Shown here one piece after another: positions 14,007 through 21,436 of a DNA stretch of 21,436 nt. Below the pieces are notes generated by a model. That model was given only the letters and a program-made list of their open reading frames with translations. It was not told the origin of the DNA and searched no databases. The DNA is from JAEYZS01 sp031374125. Its GTDB lineage: Bacteria; Bdellovibrionota; Bdellovibrionia; Bdellovibrionales; JAEYZS01. Where the stretch lies: assembly GCA_031374125.1 (NCBI GenBank), contig JANMFM010000059.1, positions 1 through 21,436 of the forward strand. Reading direction: 5' to 3'. Positions within the stretch are counted from its first letter, which is position 1. Each line of letters opens with the position of its first letter. The position numbers and the translations under genes were made by a program.

Positions 14007-14996
14007 ATGGATATGGAAAAATTAGTAACGACAAAGAATCATGAAAGTCCTTTGGCTCCAAATTCATATGATGTGTTGAGCATCAACATTCCTGAGTTGT
14101 ATAAAGAGTTTCCATTAAGCGATTTATCAAAAGATCCAACTCATCTTCAAATGAGTGAAAAATTATTTTACAGAATCTATAGATCTTCGTTACTACCTTT
14201 AAAATTAAAAAGAATTTTATGGATTTTTCTACGTCGAATTCATTTAGATCAAGCGTGGTTTGAAAGATTTGGTTCATATTGGACGAATATCTTAAAGGCA
14301 CGTCCTATGTGGTCGCCTGAAGATCTTTATTTCTTAAGAAATTGGTATCGTATCAAATTTCAAAATGTTGGTTTTGAAGGTGAGGTGAATTCAAAGAATC
14401 ACCTTTCAGCTTGGCAAAAATCAGAAGTTCTTTATCAACTATTGCATCTTGTTTTTAGAGAATCTATTGGACATGAGAATCACGTTCTCAAGCTATTTCA
14501 ACAATTCAATCGTAAAAAGAATTTTAGAATTCTGGAGTATGGTTCTGGAACGGCTCCAGTCCTTACAACATTTTTTGAATTTCTTGGATTTAAGAAAAAA
14601 TGTGAATATCATTTGGCGGATATACAAACGCTTGCATTCCATTACGGAGCTTACAAATTCAGAGCTTATAAAAATGTAACTCCAATTTTACTTAAGCCTG
14701 AAAATGAATTTCATATGGATATCAAAAGCGGTATCTATGATGCCATTACTTGCTTAGCTGTTTTTGAACATTTAAATAGCCCACTCGACACAATTAAGAA
14801 TTTTCACAATGGACTTCAAAAGGGTGGCCTTCTATTTATGGATTACATTAAAGGCGATGGCGACGGACTCGATACTATGCAGGGCGTGTATGAAAGAGAA
14901 GCTGTTGTTAATTTTGCTGATCAAAATTTCGAATGTCTTTATGGCAAACTAAACAAAAATTCTAGCACTGGATTAGTTGTACTCCGTAAAAAATAA
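14007..14996 (+). CDS. Class I SAM-dependent methyltransferase
   Basis: The protein has 329 residues. The N-terminal ~165 residues are helical and unrecognised, rich in W/F/Y and R. The C-terminal half is a Rossmann-fold methyltransferase: ILEYGSGTAP at 175-184 (motif I), LADIQ near 203-207 with the acidic ribose-binding residue, a Y-D-A-I-T-C-L-A-V-F-E-H motif-IV-like stretch near 239-250, and G-L-L-F-M-D strands after it. It should transfer a methyl group from S-adenosylmethionine; O-methylation of a surface sugar is likely from context, but the acceptor is not known. ATG 14007 follows GGGG by 8 bases; ATG 14013 is an alternative. It appears to be its own transcription unit, convergent with the NeuC-type gene. 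Confidence 0.8.
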   Translation: MDMEKLVTTKNHESPLAPNSYDVLSINIPELYKEFPLSDLSKDPTHLQMSEKLFYRIYRSSLLPLKLKRILWIFLRRIHLDQAWFERFGSYWTNILKARPMWSPEDLYFLRNWYRIKFQNVGFEGEVNSKNHLSAWQKSEVLYQLLHLVFRESIGHENHVLKLFQQFNRKKNFRILEYGSGTAPVLTTFFEFLGFKKKCEYHLADIQTLAFHYGAYKFRAYKNVTPILLKPENEFHMDIKSGIYDAITCLAVFEHLNSPLDTIKNFHNGLQKGGLLFMDYIKGDGDGLDTMQGVYEREAVVNFADQNFECLYGKLNKNSSTGLVVLRKK

Positions 14997-15001
14997 CGGA
15001 G
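14982..15001. terminator. Perfect 6-bp hairpin across the methyltransferase stop codon
   Basis: CTCCGT (14982-14987) pairs with ACGGAG (14996-15001) around an 8-base A-rich loop that includes the stop codon. It sits in the junction between convergent genes. In the leftward direction the loop carries the T-run rather than the 3' flank, so it does not fit a standard intrinsic terminator either way. Confidence 0.3.
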
Positions 15002-15009
15002 AAGCTTTC

Positions 15010-16197
15010 CTAAATTGTCATTTTCTTTAGAATCAGCTTAGGTCCAATTTCGACTTCACTTAAAACCTTACAAATGATTTCGCCAGAACGGCCATCGCCG
15101 TAAGGGTTTTGTGCTTTTAGAGCTTGTGAGATAAATTTCTCATCGTGTAAGCACGTTGTAAGGCTCTTATAGATTTGATCCGTATTGTAATCAGAATCGA
15201 TCACGTTATTGGCTTTCAAACGTCCAAGCTGACGAGTTCCAATGTTCACTGTAGGAACGCCAAAGATCGGTGTTTCTTTAATGCCTGAAGAAGAATTTCC
15301 CGCGCAGGCTACTTTGAATCCTTTTTGTCTTAAGGAAAGAAGTCCGTAGAAATTATAACTGCCAAGAGTTGGCGTGACTAAGATATTAGGGATTTGTTTT
15401 TTTGCTAATTGATTTAAGCGATCAACAATAACTCTTCCGCCAGCATCATTATTTGGATAAGTGATGATGATATTAGTACCTTCAGCGGCAATTTTCTCTA
15501 AAGCTTGCAGTGAAGGCTCAAGTTGCTCTATTGCTTGCTCAAATTGATTTGTTACCGAATGTTGAGTGAATACAATCGTAGGTTTGGATAAATTCAAATT
15601 GAGTTTATCTTTTAATTCTTGTTCCGTCGCAAATTTACCCTGCTTAATAGTATCAATAGCAGGTAATCCTGCATTAAAAACTCTCCAAGGCTCTTCGCCA
15701 AGAGCTAAAATACGGTTTTTTGCTTCTTCATTAGTTGAAAAATGCAAATGTGACAACTTAGTCATTGCATGACGAATGCTATCATCAAGGGCGCCACCTT
15801 CAGTAAGATCTCCGCCTTCAATATGAGCAACTGGGATTCTCATTTGAGAGGCCGCAACTACGGCAGCAAATCCTTCAAAGCGATCAGCATAAACCACAAC
15901 GATATCAGGTTTTAGATTTTTAAATGTTTCAACGAGTGCCGTGATTCCATTTCCGATAGCTAATGCCGTAGAGGCGAGGTCGTCATTTGTTAAATCAATA
16001 CGAGGAGTAGCGTGGACAGAAATGCCATCTTTTTTGATGAGTTCTAAAGTATTTCCAAAATGATTTTCTAAATGGGCTCCCGAAACAATCAATCTGTATT
16101 CAAGATTAGGAAAATTTTGAATTTGCTCAATGATGGGTTTTTGTAAACCGTATTCAGCTCTATTCCCAGTAAAAAAAGCTATAACTCTTTTTTTCAA
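15010..16197 (-). CDS. neuC: Second hydrolysing UDP-sugar 2-epimerase (NeuC class)
   Basis: The 395-residue member of the NeuC family shows TGNRAEYGLQ near the N-terminus, VSGAHLENHFG, HIEGGDLTEGGALDDSIRHA, CAGNSSSGIKE and NIGTRQLGR. These are the same active-site blocks as the epimerase at 5822-6973 but with many substitutions. The first block reads GNRAEYG instead of TRADYG. The reaction is C2 inversion with loss of the nucleotide, giving ManNAc or the 2,4-diacetamido-trideoxymannose analogue. The start is TTG at 16197, supported by AAGGA about 8 bases upstream and by the 4-base overlap with the preceding SDR gene. It is the last gene of the leftward operon. Which sugar it takes depends on the NeuB1-type synthase two genes upstream. 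Confidence 0.9.
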   Translation of the reverse strand: MKKRVIAFFTGNRAEYGLQKPIIEQIQNFPNLEYRLIVSGAHLENHFGNTLELIKKDGISVHATPRIDLTNDDLASTALAIGNGITALVETFKNLKPDIVVVYADRFEGFAAVVAASQMRIPVAHIEGGDLTEGGALDDSIRHAMTKLSHLHFSTNEEAKNRILALGEEPWRVFNAGLPAIDTIKQGKFATEQELKDKLNLNLSKPTIVFTQHSVTNQFEQAIEQLEPSLQALEKIAAEGTNIIITYPNNDAGGRVIVDRLNQLAKKQIPNILVTPTLGSYNFYGLLSLRQKGFKVACAGNSSSGIKETPIFGVPTVNIGTRQLGRLKANNVIDSDYNTDQIYKSLTTCLHDEKFISQALKAQNPYGDGRSGEIICKVLSEVEIGPKLILKKMTI

Positions 16198-17027
16198 TTC
16201 GATTTTTCCTTAATTAAGATAGAAAAACCTTGTTCGACTTTCATTTTTGGATTCCAATTAAAATCTTTTGTAGTCTTTGAAATATCTAAAACAATGCTAG
16301 AGTCAGGGATTCTTTTTTGAGTTACTAATTCGTAATTGGTGTGATTTGTAACTTTCTCGGCAATCCTGCATAAATCCAATACACTATGGCCAATCCCAGT
16401 TGCCACATTATAGACCCCATTAGCTTGAGAAGTGCTTATCTTTAAAAAGGCTTCAGCAATATCCTCACACCAAACGTAATCACGAATTGGATCTGTGCTA
16501 ACGAGTTCAATTTTATTTTTCTTAGTTGCAAATTGTCTTATGACTGAGGAGACGACATTGAGTTCAGACATTTTGGGTCCATAGGCATTTCCAATGCGAG
16601 CAACGAGAGGATTTTTATTTGTAGTTAAAACAATTTTTTCCGCTGCAAGCTTAGTCTCAGAATAAGTATCAAAAGACTCCAAAGTTTCAGCCGGAGATCT
16701 GAGAGATGTGGAGCCTTCTGGATAAACAGCTACAGAAGAAACATAAATCATACGGCCATATTTTTGACTTAAGAATTCAATTCTTTTTTTAACTTCTTCG
16801 ACATAGACTCTTCCAAGTTGATTCACTTCAGAGCGATTATTGGATTCTGCAAAGTGAATCAAAGTATCGGCATCTGGCATATCTTGTAGAGAATTGATCT
16901 TTTGAATGCCAAGATTAGAGTTGTGTTGTGAGCGCGATGTACCTATGGCATCCAACCCACTTCTTCTAAGTAGAGATAAAGTATGGCCTCCTAAAAAGCC
17001 AGATGCACCTGATACAACAATTTTCAC
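16194..17027 (-). CDS. NAD-dependent epimerase/dehydratase (extended SDR)
   Basis: The 277-residue protein opens with VVSGASGFLGGH (nucleotide binding), has LIHFAES where extended SDRs carry the NNAG-like strand, YVSSVAVYPEG at 95-105, the catalytic YSETK at 122-126 and ARIGNAYGP at 143-151. Such enzymes epimerise, reduce or dehydrate nucleotide sugars. It is encoded between the NeuB1-type synthase and the NeuC-type epimerase, an unusual insertion into the NeuC/NeuB pair, so it probably acts on the same sugar. GTG start at 17027 shares a base with the upstream TAG; GAAGG sits upstream. It is shorter than typical 4,6-dehydratases and clearly differs from LegB. A 4-epimerase or reductase role is possible. 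Confidence 0.85.
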   Translation of the reverse strand: MKIVVSGASGFLGGHTLSLLRRSGLDAIGTSRSQHNSNLGIQKINSLQDMPDADTLIHFAESNNRSEVNQLGRVYVEEVKKRIEFLSQKYGRMIYVSSVAVYPEGSTSLRSPAETLESFDTYSETKLAAEKIVLTTNKNPLVARIGNAYGPKMSELNVVSSVIRQFATKKNKIELVSTDPIRDYVWCEDIAEAFLKISTSQANGVYNVATGIGHSVLDLCRIAEKVTNHTNYELVTQKRIPDSSIVLDISKTTKDFNWNPKMKVEQGFSILIKEKSN

Positions 17028-18088
17028 TATATACCTTCGACGTCTTGTTTTCTTAAAAGCTGATCGGAACTAATATCGCAAGTTGCAGTCTTACCAATTA
17101 ACAATTCATAATCTTTAGCAAGGAACTCACCAGTGCCTGGACGCTTAACCCAGAGATTGTCACGAGTGAATTTTTCGCCTTTTTGGATTTTTTTAATTGC
17201 AACAACCGAAGCAAATGCAAAGTTAATTGTTCCTTGCTCTTCAGCCACAGGACCTTTTTGTCCACCGCGTGCTTCAGCGATGATTTTTGATCCATAGATT
17301 AATTCTTGAAGGTCTTTTCCATCCATAGAGCAAACGATGTCTGGTCCTTGGCGTTTACTTGTATCAGTATAATGTCTCTCAAGGATTGATGCACCCAATG
17401 CTACAGCGCCCAAGCATGGATAATTTGAAAGAGAGTGATCTGATAAACCAAGAACTGCATCAGGGAATTCCTTTCTTAATTGCTCAATTGCTCCAAGTCT
17501 TACGAGATGATTGGGAGTTGGATAAACATTTGTACAATGTAAAAGTGCATAAGGAATTTTTGCGTCTCTAAAGATTTGTACAGCCGGGCGAATAGACTCA
17601 ATCGTATTCATGCCTGTGCTTAAGATGATTGGCTTTCCAAAGCTTGCAACGTGTTTTAAGAGCGGATAGTTGTTGCATTCGCCAGAGCCGATTTTATAAG
17701 CTGGGATATCCATCTTTCTTAATCTTTCAGAAGCCGCTCTTGAAAACGGAGTGCTGATAAAAAGAACCCCTTTCGACTCTACGTGATTTTTTAAACGCGT
17801 TTCATCTTCTTCGTTGAGAGCGCAGCTTTGCATGATTTCATAGATAGATTCTTTTGTGTGAGATGGGATTACTTTTTTTGCTACCGAAGACATTTCGTCT
17901 TCAACCACATGAGTTTGATGTTTAATGATCTCAGCGCCGTGCTTGATCGCATCGTCAACGAGTTCAATCGCGAGATCTATGCTTCCATTGTGATTGATTC
18001 CGATTTCTGCAATCACTAGCGGTGGATGGTTTTCTCCAACCCATCTATTTCCAATTTTAAACTCAGGTTTTTGCTCAGTTCTTTGCAT
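17027..18088 (-). CDS. neuB: Nonulosonate synthase of the NeuB1 type
   Basis: The 353-residue PEP-dependent synthase has an extra ~20 residues before the barrel, then EIGINHNG (28-35), IKHQTH (55-60), GSGECNNYP (134-142), LSTGMN (156-161), HCTNVYPTP (184-192), LSDHS, ERHYTD and GPDIVCSMD, ending in a SAF domain with KRPGTGE. IKHQTHVVEDEMS and GECNNYP are the form I associate with Campylobacter NeuB1 (N-acetylneuraminate synthase for lipooligosaccharide), not with LegI. This favours ManNAc as substrate. Yet the gene lies 9 bases after LegC and in an operon with LegB, so a 2,4-diacetamido substrate is also possible. It is too divergent from the LegI at 4815-5825 to be a recent duplicate. Confidence 0.92.
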   Translation of the reverse strand: MQRTEQKPEFKIGNRWVGENHPPLVIAEIGINHNGSIDLAIELVDDAIKHGAEIIKHQTHVVEDEMSSVAKKVIPSHTKESIYEIMQSCALNEEDETRLKNHVESKGVLFISTPFSRAASERLRKMDIPAYKIGSGECNNYPLLKHVASFGKPIILSTGMNTIESIRPAVQIFRDAKIPYALLHCTNVYPTPNHLVRLGAIEQLRKEFPDAVLGLSDHSLSNYPCLGAVALGASILERHYTDTSKRQGPDIVCSMDGKDLQELIYGSKIIAEARGGQKGPVAEEQGTINFAFASVVAIKKIQKGEKFTRDNLWVKRPGTGEFLAKDYELLIGKTATCDISSDQLLRKQDVEGI

Positions 18089-18097
18089 AGATGCTCC

Positions 18098-19234
18098 TTA
18101 GTTGACTCCACTTGGTAGACACAAGATGGTGTCGTACAAGTGATCTGTCACTGACATATCCGTTCTTTGGCAATTCTTATACATTTTTAAAGTGTGCATT
18201 GGTTTCCAGAGCCCACGCGCTTGAATGTTGTTCTTGTTAAGTTCTTCAAGGAAGTTTTCTTTTTCAACTTTTGATTTCAATTGAATAGCATTGAGCCAAT
18301 AGTTAGAGACACATTCGTTGGGTTGAGAAATAAACTTAATGCCAAGCTCTTTAAAAAAAATCTCGTATTCTTTTGTAATTGCACGCTTTCTTTCTAAGAA
18401 GCCATCAAGCTCCTCTAATTGAGCTAACAATAAAGCGGCATTGATATTTGGCATACGGTAATTGTACCCCACAACATCATGCTCATATTCCCATTTGTGT
18501 GGAACCTTTGCCGTTGTTGTTAGGTGTCTTGCTTTTTTTGCCAGAGCTTCATCTTGAATAAGTAAAGCACCCCCACCGCCGGCCGTTACAATTTTATTTC
18601 CATTAAAGCTTAAAGTTCCAATGGGCGCGAGTGTGCCAGTGTGTTTACCTTTATAAAAGCTTCCAAGAGATTCTGCGGCATCTTCGATAAGAGTGATATT
18701 GTATTTTGCGCAGATCGCTTGAATTGCATCGACGTGGCCAGGATGACCCAGAGTATGCATCGTAAGACATGTGCGAATTTTCTTTAGAGTTTTTTTATTG
18801 ATCGTGATGCCGTCTTTTTGAGCTGTATTGTTCTTTAGCCACTCTTCTAATTTTTGAGGGCACATTGAGAGATTTGTAGGATCAGCATCAACAAGAATTA
18901 AATCTGCTTTGCAATAAGCGATCGCATTGGCAGTGGCAACAAACGTCAAAGACTGACAAAGAACTTCATCTTCTGAAGAAACGTCATTGAGTAAAAGTGC
19001 AGCGTGAACAGCACTTGTGCCATTGACGACAGCCACTGCGTGAGCCGAGCCTGTGATCTCTTTTAATTTTTCTTCAACACTATTGCTGTAGCGACCTACA
19101 GTAGAAACAAAAGTCGTATCAATACAATCAACAACGTAGCTTTTTTCTTTTCCTCGGAAAACAGGAGCGTGGAGTGGAATCACATCCATGTCTTTGTAGA
19201 TAGATCTGATTTTTTGTATCAGTTGATCATACAT
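18098..19234 (-). CDS. legC: LegC-type PLP-dependent sugar aminotransferase
   Basis: The 378-residue DegT/DnrJ/EryC1-family enzyme transfers an amino group from glutamate to C4 of the 4-keto-6-deoxy sugar made by LegB. HAPVFRGKEKSYV (22-34) and TTFVSTVGRYS (40-50) mark the N-terminus, NGTSAVHAAL (71-80) the phosphate cup, EDAAESLGS (184-192) the pyridine-nitrogen Asp, and SFNGNKIVTAGGGG (209-222) holds the PLP lysine, Lys214. The G-R-Y-S and F-N-G-N-K-I forms are those of LegC. It overlaps LegB by 8 bases and precedes the synthase by 9, so all three are made together. The only aminotransferase in the window, it must serve whichever legionaminate-type pathway operates. Confidence 0.92.
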   Translation of the reverse strand: MYDQLIQKIRSIYKDMDVIPLHAPVFRGKEKSYVVDCIDTTFVSTVGRYSNSVEEKLKEITGSAHAVAVVNGTSAVHAALLLNDVSSEDEVLCQSLTFVATANAIAYCKADLILVDADPTNLSMCPQKLEEWLKNNTAQKDGITINKKTLKKIRTCLTMHTLGHPGHVDAIQAICAKYNITLIEDAAESLGSFYKGKHTGTLAPIGTLSFNGNKIVTAGGGGALLIQDEALAKKARHLTTTAKVPHKWEYEHDVVGYNYRMPNINAALLLAQLEELDGFLERKRAITKEYEIFFKELGIKFISQPNECVSNYWLNAIQLKSKVEKENFLEELNKNNIQARGLWKPMHTLKMYKNCQRTDMSVTDHLYDTILCLPSGVN

Positions 19235-20204
19235 TGTAAATGTCCGTTTTATACATTTTGAGATTCTCAGGATTTGAGAACCATTTCACAGTTTCTGCAA
19301 GACCCGCTTTTAAATCATATTTTGGAGTATAACCTGTTAATTTTTTAATGAGAGAATTATCGCAAAATAAGCGGAACACTTCTGATTTTTCAGGGCGCAA
19401 TCTTTGATCATCTTGAACGATAGAGGCATTTGTATTCATGAGTTGATTGATGATATTGAACACTTCTTGAATCGTCACTTCCGTGTTTGATCCAATGTTT
19501 ACTGTTTTTCCAACAGCATCTGTACATTGAGCCAATTGGATAAATCCTTCGCACGTATCTAAAACAAAATTAAAATCACGAGTTGGACGTAAATCTCCAA
19601 GCTTGATTTCTTTTTTGCCGCTCGCAAGCTGGGAAATGATTGTTGGAATCACAGCTCTCGCAGATTGACGAGGGCCGTAAGTATTGAATGGTCTTGCAAT
19701 TGTTACTGGTAAATTGAATGAGTTGTAATAGCTCATTGCCATTGCATCGGCACCAATCTTAGAAGCACTGTAGGGAGATTGTGGCTGAAGTGGGTGAGTC
19801 TCTGGAATAGGAACTTGTAAAGCAGTTCCATAAACTTCACTCGTTGATGTGTGAATCACTTTACAAGAATTTTTCATAGCTGCTTGGCAGATATTGAGAG
19901 TGCCTGTGATATTTGTTTCCACATAACTCTGAGGAGCAACATACGAATATGGAATGGCAATAAGAGCTGCGAGATTAAAAATTGTATCAACGTCTTTTGA
20001 GATCTTTTCACATAAGAAAGGATCTCTCACATCTCCAGTTACAACTTCAACATCATTTTTGATAGGTGAGTGATCTAGCCAACCCCAAGAGTTAAAAGAA
20101 TTGTACTGAGCAAGAGCGCGAATACGAATTCCCTTTTTAACTAGAGTTTCTGTAAGGTGCGATCCAATAAATCCGTCGGCCCCAGTAACTAAAACATGTT
20201 TCAT
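19227..20204 (-). CDS. legB: LegB-type nucleotide-GlcNAc 4,6-dehydratase
   Basis: The 325-residue extended SDR shows TGADGFIGSH (7-16), ALAQYNSFNSWGWLD (30-44), AALIAIPYSYVAPQSY (79-94), TSTSEVYGTA (119-128), the catalytic YSASK (145-149) and ARPFNTYGPRQSARA near 170. QYNSFNSWG and IAIPYSYVAPQSY are distinctive of LegB, which removes water from (GDP- or UDP-)GlcNAc to give the 4-keto-6-deoxy intermediate with retained C5 configuration, unlike PseB. That marks the pathway as legionaminate rather than pseudaminate. Start ATG 20204 has AGGAT upstream and lies 15 bases after the dehydrogenase. Confidence 0.93.
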   Translation of the reverse strand: MKHVLVTGADGFIGSHLTETLVKKGIRIRALAQYNSFNSWGWLDHSPIKNDVEVVTGDVRDPFLCEKISKDVDTIFNLAALIAIPYSYVAPQSYVETNITGTLNICQAAMKNSCKVIHTSTSEVYGTALQVPIPETHPLQPQSPYSASKIGADAMAMSYYNSFNLPVTIARPFNTYGPRQSARAVIPTIISQLASGKKEIKLGDLRPTRDFNFVLDTCEGFIQLAQCTDAVGKTVNIGSNTEVTIQEVFNIINQLMNTNASIVQDDQRLRPEKSEVFRLFCDNSLIKKLTGYTPKYDLKAGLAETVKWFSNPENLKMYKTDIYNV

Positions 20205-20219
20205 AATTTAGATCCTATT

Positions 20220-21428
20220 TTATAGATTCCAATATTTTTCTTTAGAAATATCTTCTCTGTTTCTGAGTAGACCTTTGACATCAATGATGGGAGCTTGAGG
20301 TTGTCGAATCGAATTGAAGAAGCTAGAAGGCTTTTCAGAAAACTCTTTATGAGCAACAGCAAGAACAACAGCATCTGAATTTTGTAAGTCAGCTTCTGTA
20401 CAAAGTGTGAGTCCGTATTCTTCGTGAACATCATGTTTGTCTGCCAGAGGATCAAAGACTTGAACTGTCACGCCGTAATCTTTAAGTTCGTGGATGATAT
20501 CGATCACTTTTGTGTTTCTGATGTCTGGGCAATTTTCTTTAAATGTTAATCCCAAAACTGAGACTTTTGCTTTTTGAAGAGAGATTCCAGCTTGCAACAT
20601 CATCTTGATAGTTTTCTCTGCAATGAATTTCCCCATACCGTCGTTGATTCTGCGACCAGCAAGGATCACTTGTGGATGATAACCAAATGTTTCCGCCTTA
20701 TGAGTGAGATAGTATGGATCCACACCGATGCAGTGACCGCCAACTAGGCCCGGAGTGAATTTAAGAAAGTTCCACTTGGTTCCAGCAGCCTCTAAAACTT
20801 CCAAAGTATTTAAACCCATGTGGTTAAAGATGATGGAAAGTTCGTTGATAAAAGCGATATTGATATCTCTTTGAGAGTTTTCAATAACCTTTGCTGCTTC
20901 AGCCACTTGGATTGAACTTGCTCTAAAGACACCAGCTTCAACCACGCTAGAATAAACTTTTGCCACTTCCTCTAGGCTCTCAGGAGTTTGAGCTGAAACG
21001 ATCTTTTTGATTTTGGTAAAAGAGTGTTCCTTGTCACCCGGATTGATTCTCTCAGGACTATAACCTACAAAAAAATCAACTCCCGCTTTAAGGTTCGAAG
21101 TTTTCTCTAAGAGTGGAACGCAATATTCGTCCGTTAAGCCCGGGTAGACTGTTGATTCATAAACAACGATATCGCCTTTTTTTAAGATACCGCCAACTGT
21201 AAGAGAGGCTTTATGAATAGGGTTGAGATCGGGGCGTTTTGCATTATCAATTGGAGTAGGAACAGCCACGATATGAAAGTTGGCTTTGGCGAGATCTTGT
21301 GGGCTTGTTGTAAATTCAATTTGGGCAGATTTTAGGTCAGATTCTGAAACTTCCCCTGTGGTATCGATACCATCACGAAGTTGAGAGACGCGAGCTGAGT
21401 TAATATCAAACCCAATTGTCAGTTTTTT
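20220..21428 (-). CDS. UDP-HexNAc 6-dehydrogenase (WbpA/WbpO/TviB class), 5' end missing
   Basis: About 400 residues are readable. The protein has IGFDIN near its visible start, VAVPTPID, GDIVVYESTVYPG, FVGYSPERINPGDK, a long helical centre, and VGGHCIGVDPYYL with the catalytic Cys. A C-terminal nucleotide-binding domain follows (VLGLTFKENCPDIRNTK, VFDPLAD, DVKG). It oxidises C6 of UDP-GlcNAc or UDP-GalNAc to the uronic acid with two NAD+. A GTG at 21269 would make a 349-residue protein, but homology-like sequence continues upstream to 21428, so that start is an artefact. The N-terminal Rossmann glycine motif is missing. An in-frame TAA at 21429-21431 follows a run of eight A on this strand; one A fewer would keep the frame open. 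The gene is therefore partial at the window edge and may carry a homopolymer frameshift. Confidence 0.85.
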   Translation of the reverse strand, partial: KKLTIGFDINSARVSQLRDGIDTTGEVSESDLKSAQIEFTTSPQDLAKANFHIVAVPTPIDNAKRPDLNPIHKASLTVGGILKKGDIVVYESTVYPGLTDEYCVPLLEKTSNLKAGVDFFVGYSPERINPGDKEHSFTKIKKIVSAQTPESLEEVAKVYSSVVEAGVFRASSIQVAEAAKVIENSQRDINIAFINELSIIFNHMGLNTLEVLEAAGTKWNFLKFTPGLVGGHCIGVDPYYLTHKAETFGYHPQVILAGRRINDGMGKFIAEKTIKMMLQAGISLQKAKVSVLGLTFKENCPDIRNTKVIDIIHELKDYGVTVQVFDPLADKHDVHEEYGLTLCTEADLQNSDAVVLAVAHKEFSEKPSSFFNSIRQPQAPIIDVKGLLRNREDISKEKYWNL

Positions 21429-21436
21429 TTATTTTA

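Noticed and set aside
15010..20204. Pseudaminic acid pathway
   Set aside because: The dehydratase has LegB motifs (QYNSFNSWG, TSTSEVYGTA) rather than PseB ones, and no PseG-type hydrolase or PseH is visible; hydrolysing NeuC-type epimerases point to legionaminate/neuraminate.
20201..20455. Minus-strand 84-codon frame at the end of the dehydrogenase
   Set aside because: It is an out-of-frame shadow of the dehydrogenase C-terminus with low-complexity hydrophobic composition and no ribosome site of its own that I trust.
21267..21269. GTG at 21269 as the start of the UDP-sugar dehydrogenase
   Set aside because: Family-like sequence (GFDIN through HIVAVPTPID) continues upstream in the same frame to 21428, so the GTG is an internal valine.
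1..21436. CRISPR arrays, insertion sequences, tRNA/rRNA genes, phage genes
   Set aside because: No regularly spaced repeats, transposase-like frames, terminal inverted repeats or cloverleaf/rRNA-like sequence seen by eye; almost all bases are accounted for by glycan genes.

Overview
The window is AT-rich, gene-dense DNA from a bacterium, most likely Gram-negative. It is almost entirely a surface-glycan locus devoted to nonulosonic (sialic-acid-like) sugars of the legionaminic/neuraminic type. I cannot name the organism from the sequence. Several proteins resemble Campylobacter Leg/Neu enzymes, but the gene order is not that of Campylobacter. I saw no tRNA, rRNA, CRISPR array, insertion sequence or phage gene. 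No stretch longer than about 170 bases lacks a gene.

Layout, left to right. (A) 1-2304, minus strand: a CMP-sugar synthetase followed by two tandem Gfo/Idh/MocA oxidoreductases, the last cut by the window start. (B) 2472-7863, plus strand: six genes joined by five consecutive 4-base ATGA overlaps. They encode a NodB-type deacetylase, an N-formyltransferase-like protein, a PglD/NeuD-type acyltransferase, a LegI-type nonulosonate synthase, a LegG-type hydrolysing epimerase and a third Gfo/Idh oxidoreductase. (C) 7860-8519, minus: a lone CysE-like acyltransferase. (D) 8591-13885, plus: an asparagine-synthetase-like protein without the glutaminase cysteine, a small DUF115/GT42-like putative glycosyltransferase, PtmE (CBS domains plus nucleotidyltransferase), a LegF-type CMP-synthetase and a PtmA-like SDR. 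(E) 14007-14996, plus: a SAM methyltransferase. (F) 15010 to the right edge, minus, transcribed leftward: UDP-HexNAc 6-dehydrogenase (5' end outside the window), LegB, LegC, a NeuB1-type synthase, an epimerase/dehydratase SDR and a second hydrolysing NeuC-type epimerase.

How the genes could work together. PtmE would make the GDP-activated amino-sugar precursor. LegB (4,6-dehydratase), LegC (aminotransferase) and the PglD-like acyltransferase would convert it to a 2,4-diamino-trideoxy sugar. LegG would epimerise and release it, LegI would condense it with phosphoenolpyruvate, and LegF would activate it with CMP. Around this core lies a second synthase, a second hydrolysing epimerase and a second CMP-synthetase. 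This suggests that two distinct nonulosonates, or two variants of one, are made. The deacetylase/formyltransferase pair, three Gfo/Idh oxidoreductases, the AsnB-like protein, the CysE-like acyltransferase and the methyltransferase look like a set of decorating enzymes. The unit most worth following up is the overlapping deacetylase-formyltransferase-acyltransferase cassette leading into the synthase. Second is the Cys-less AsnB-like protein fused translationally to the putative transferase.
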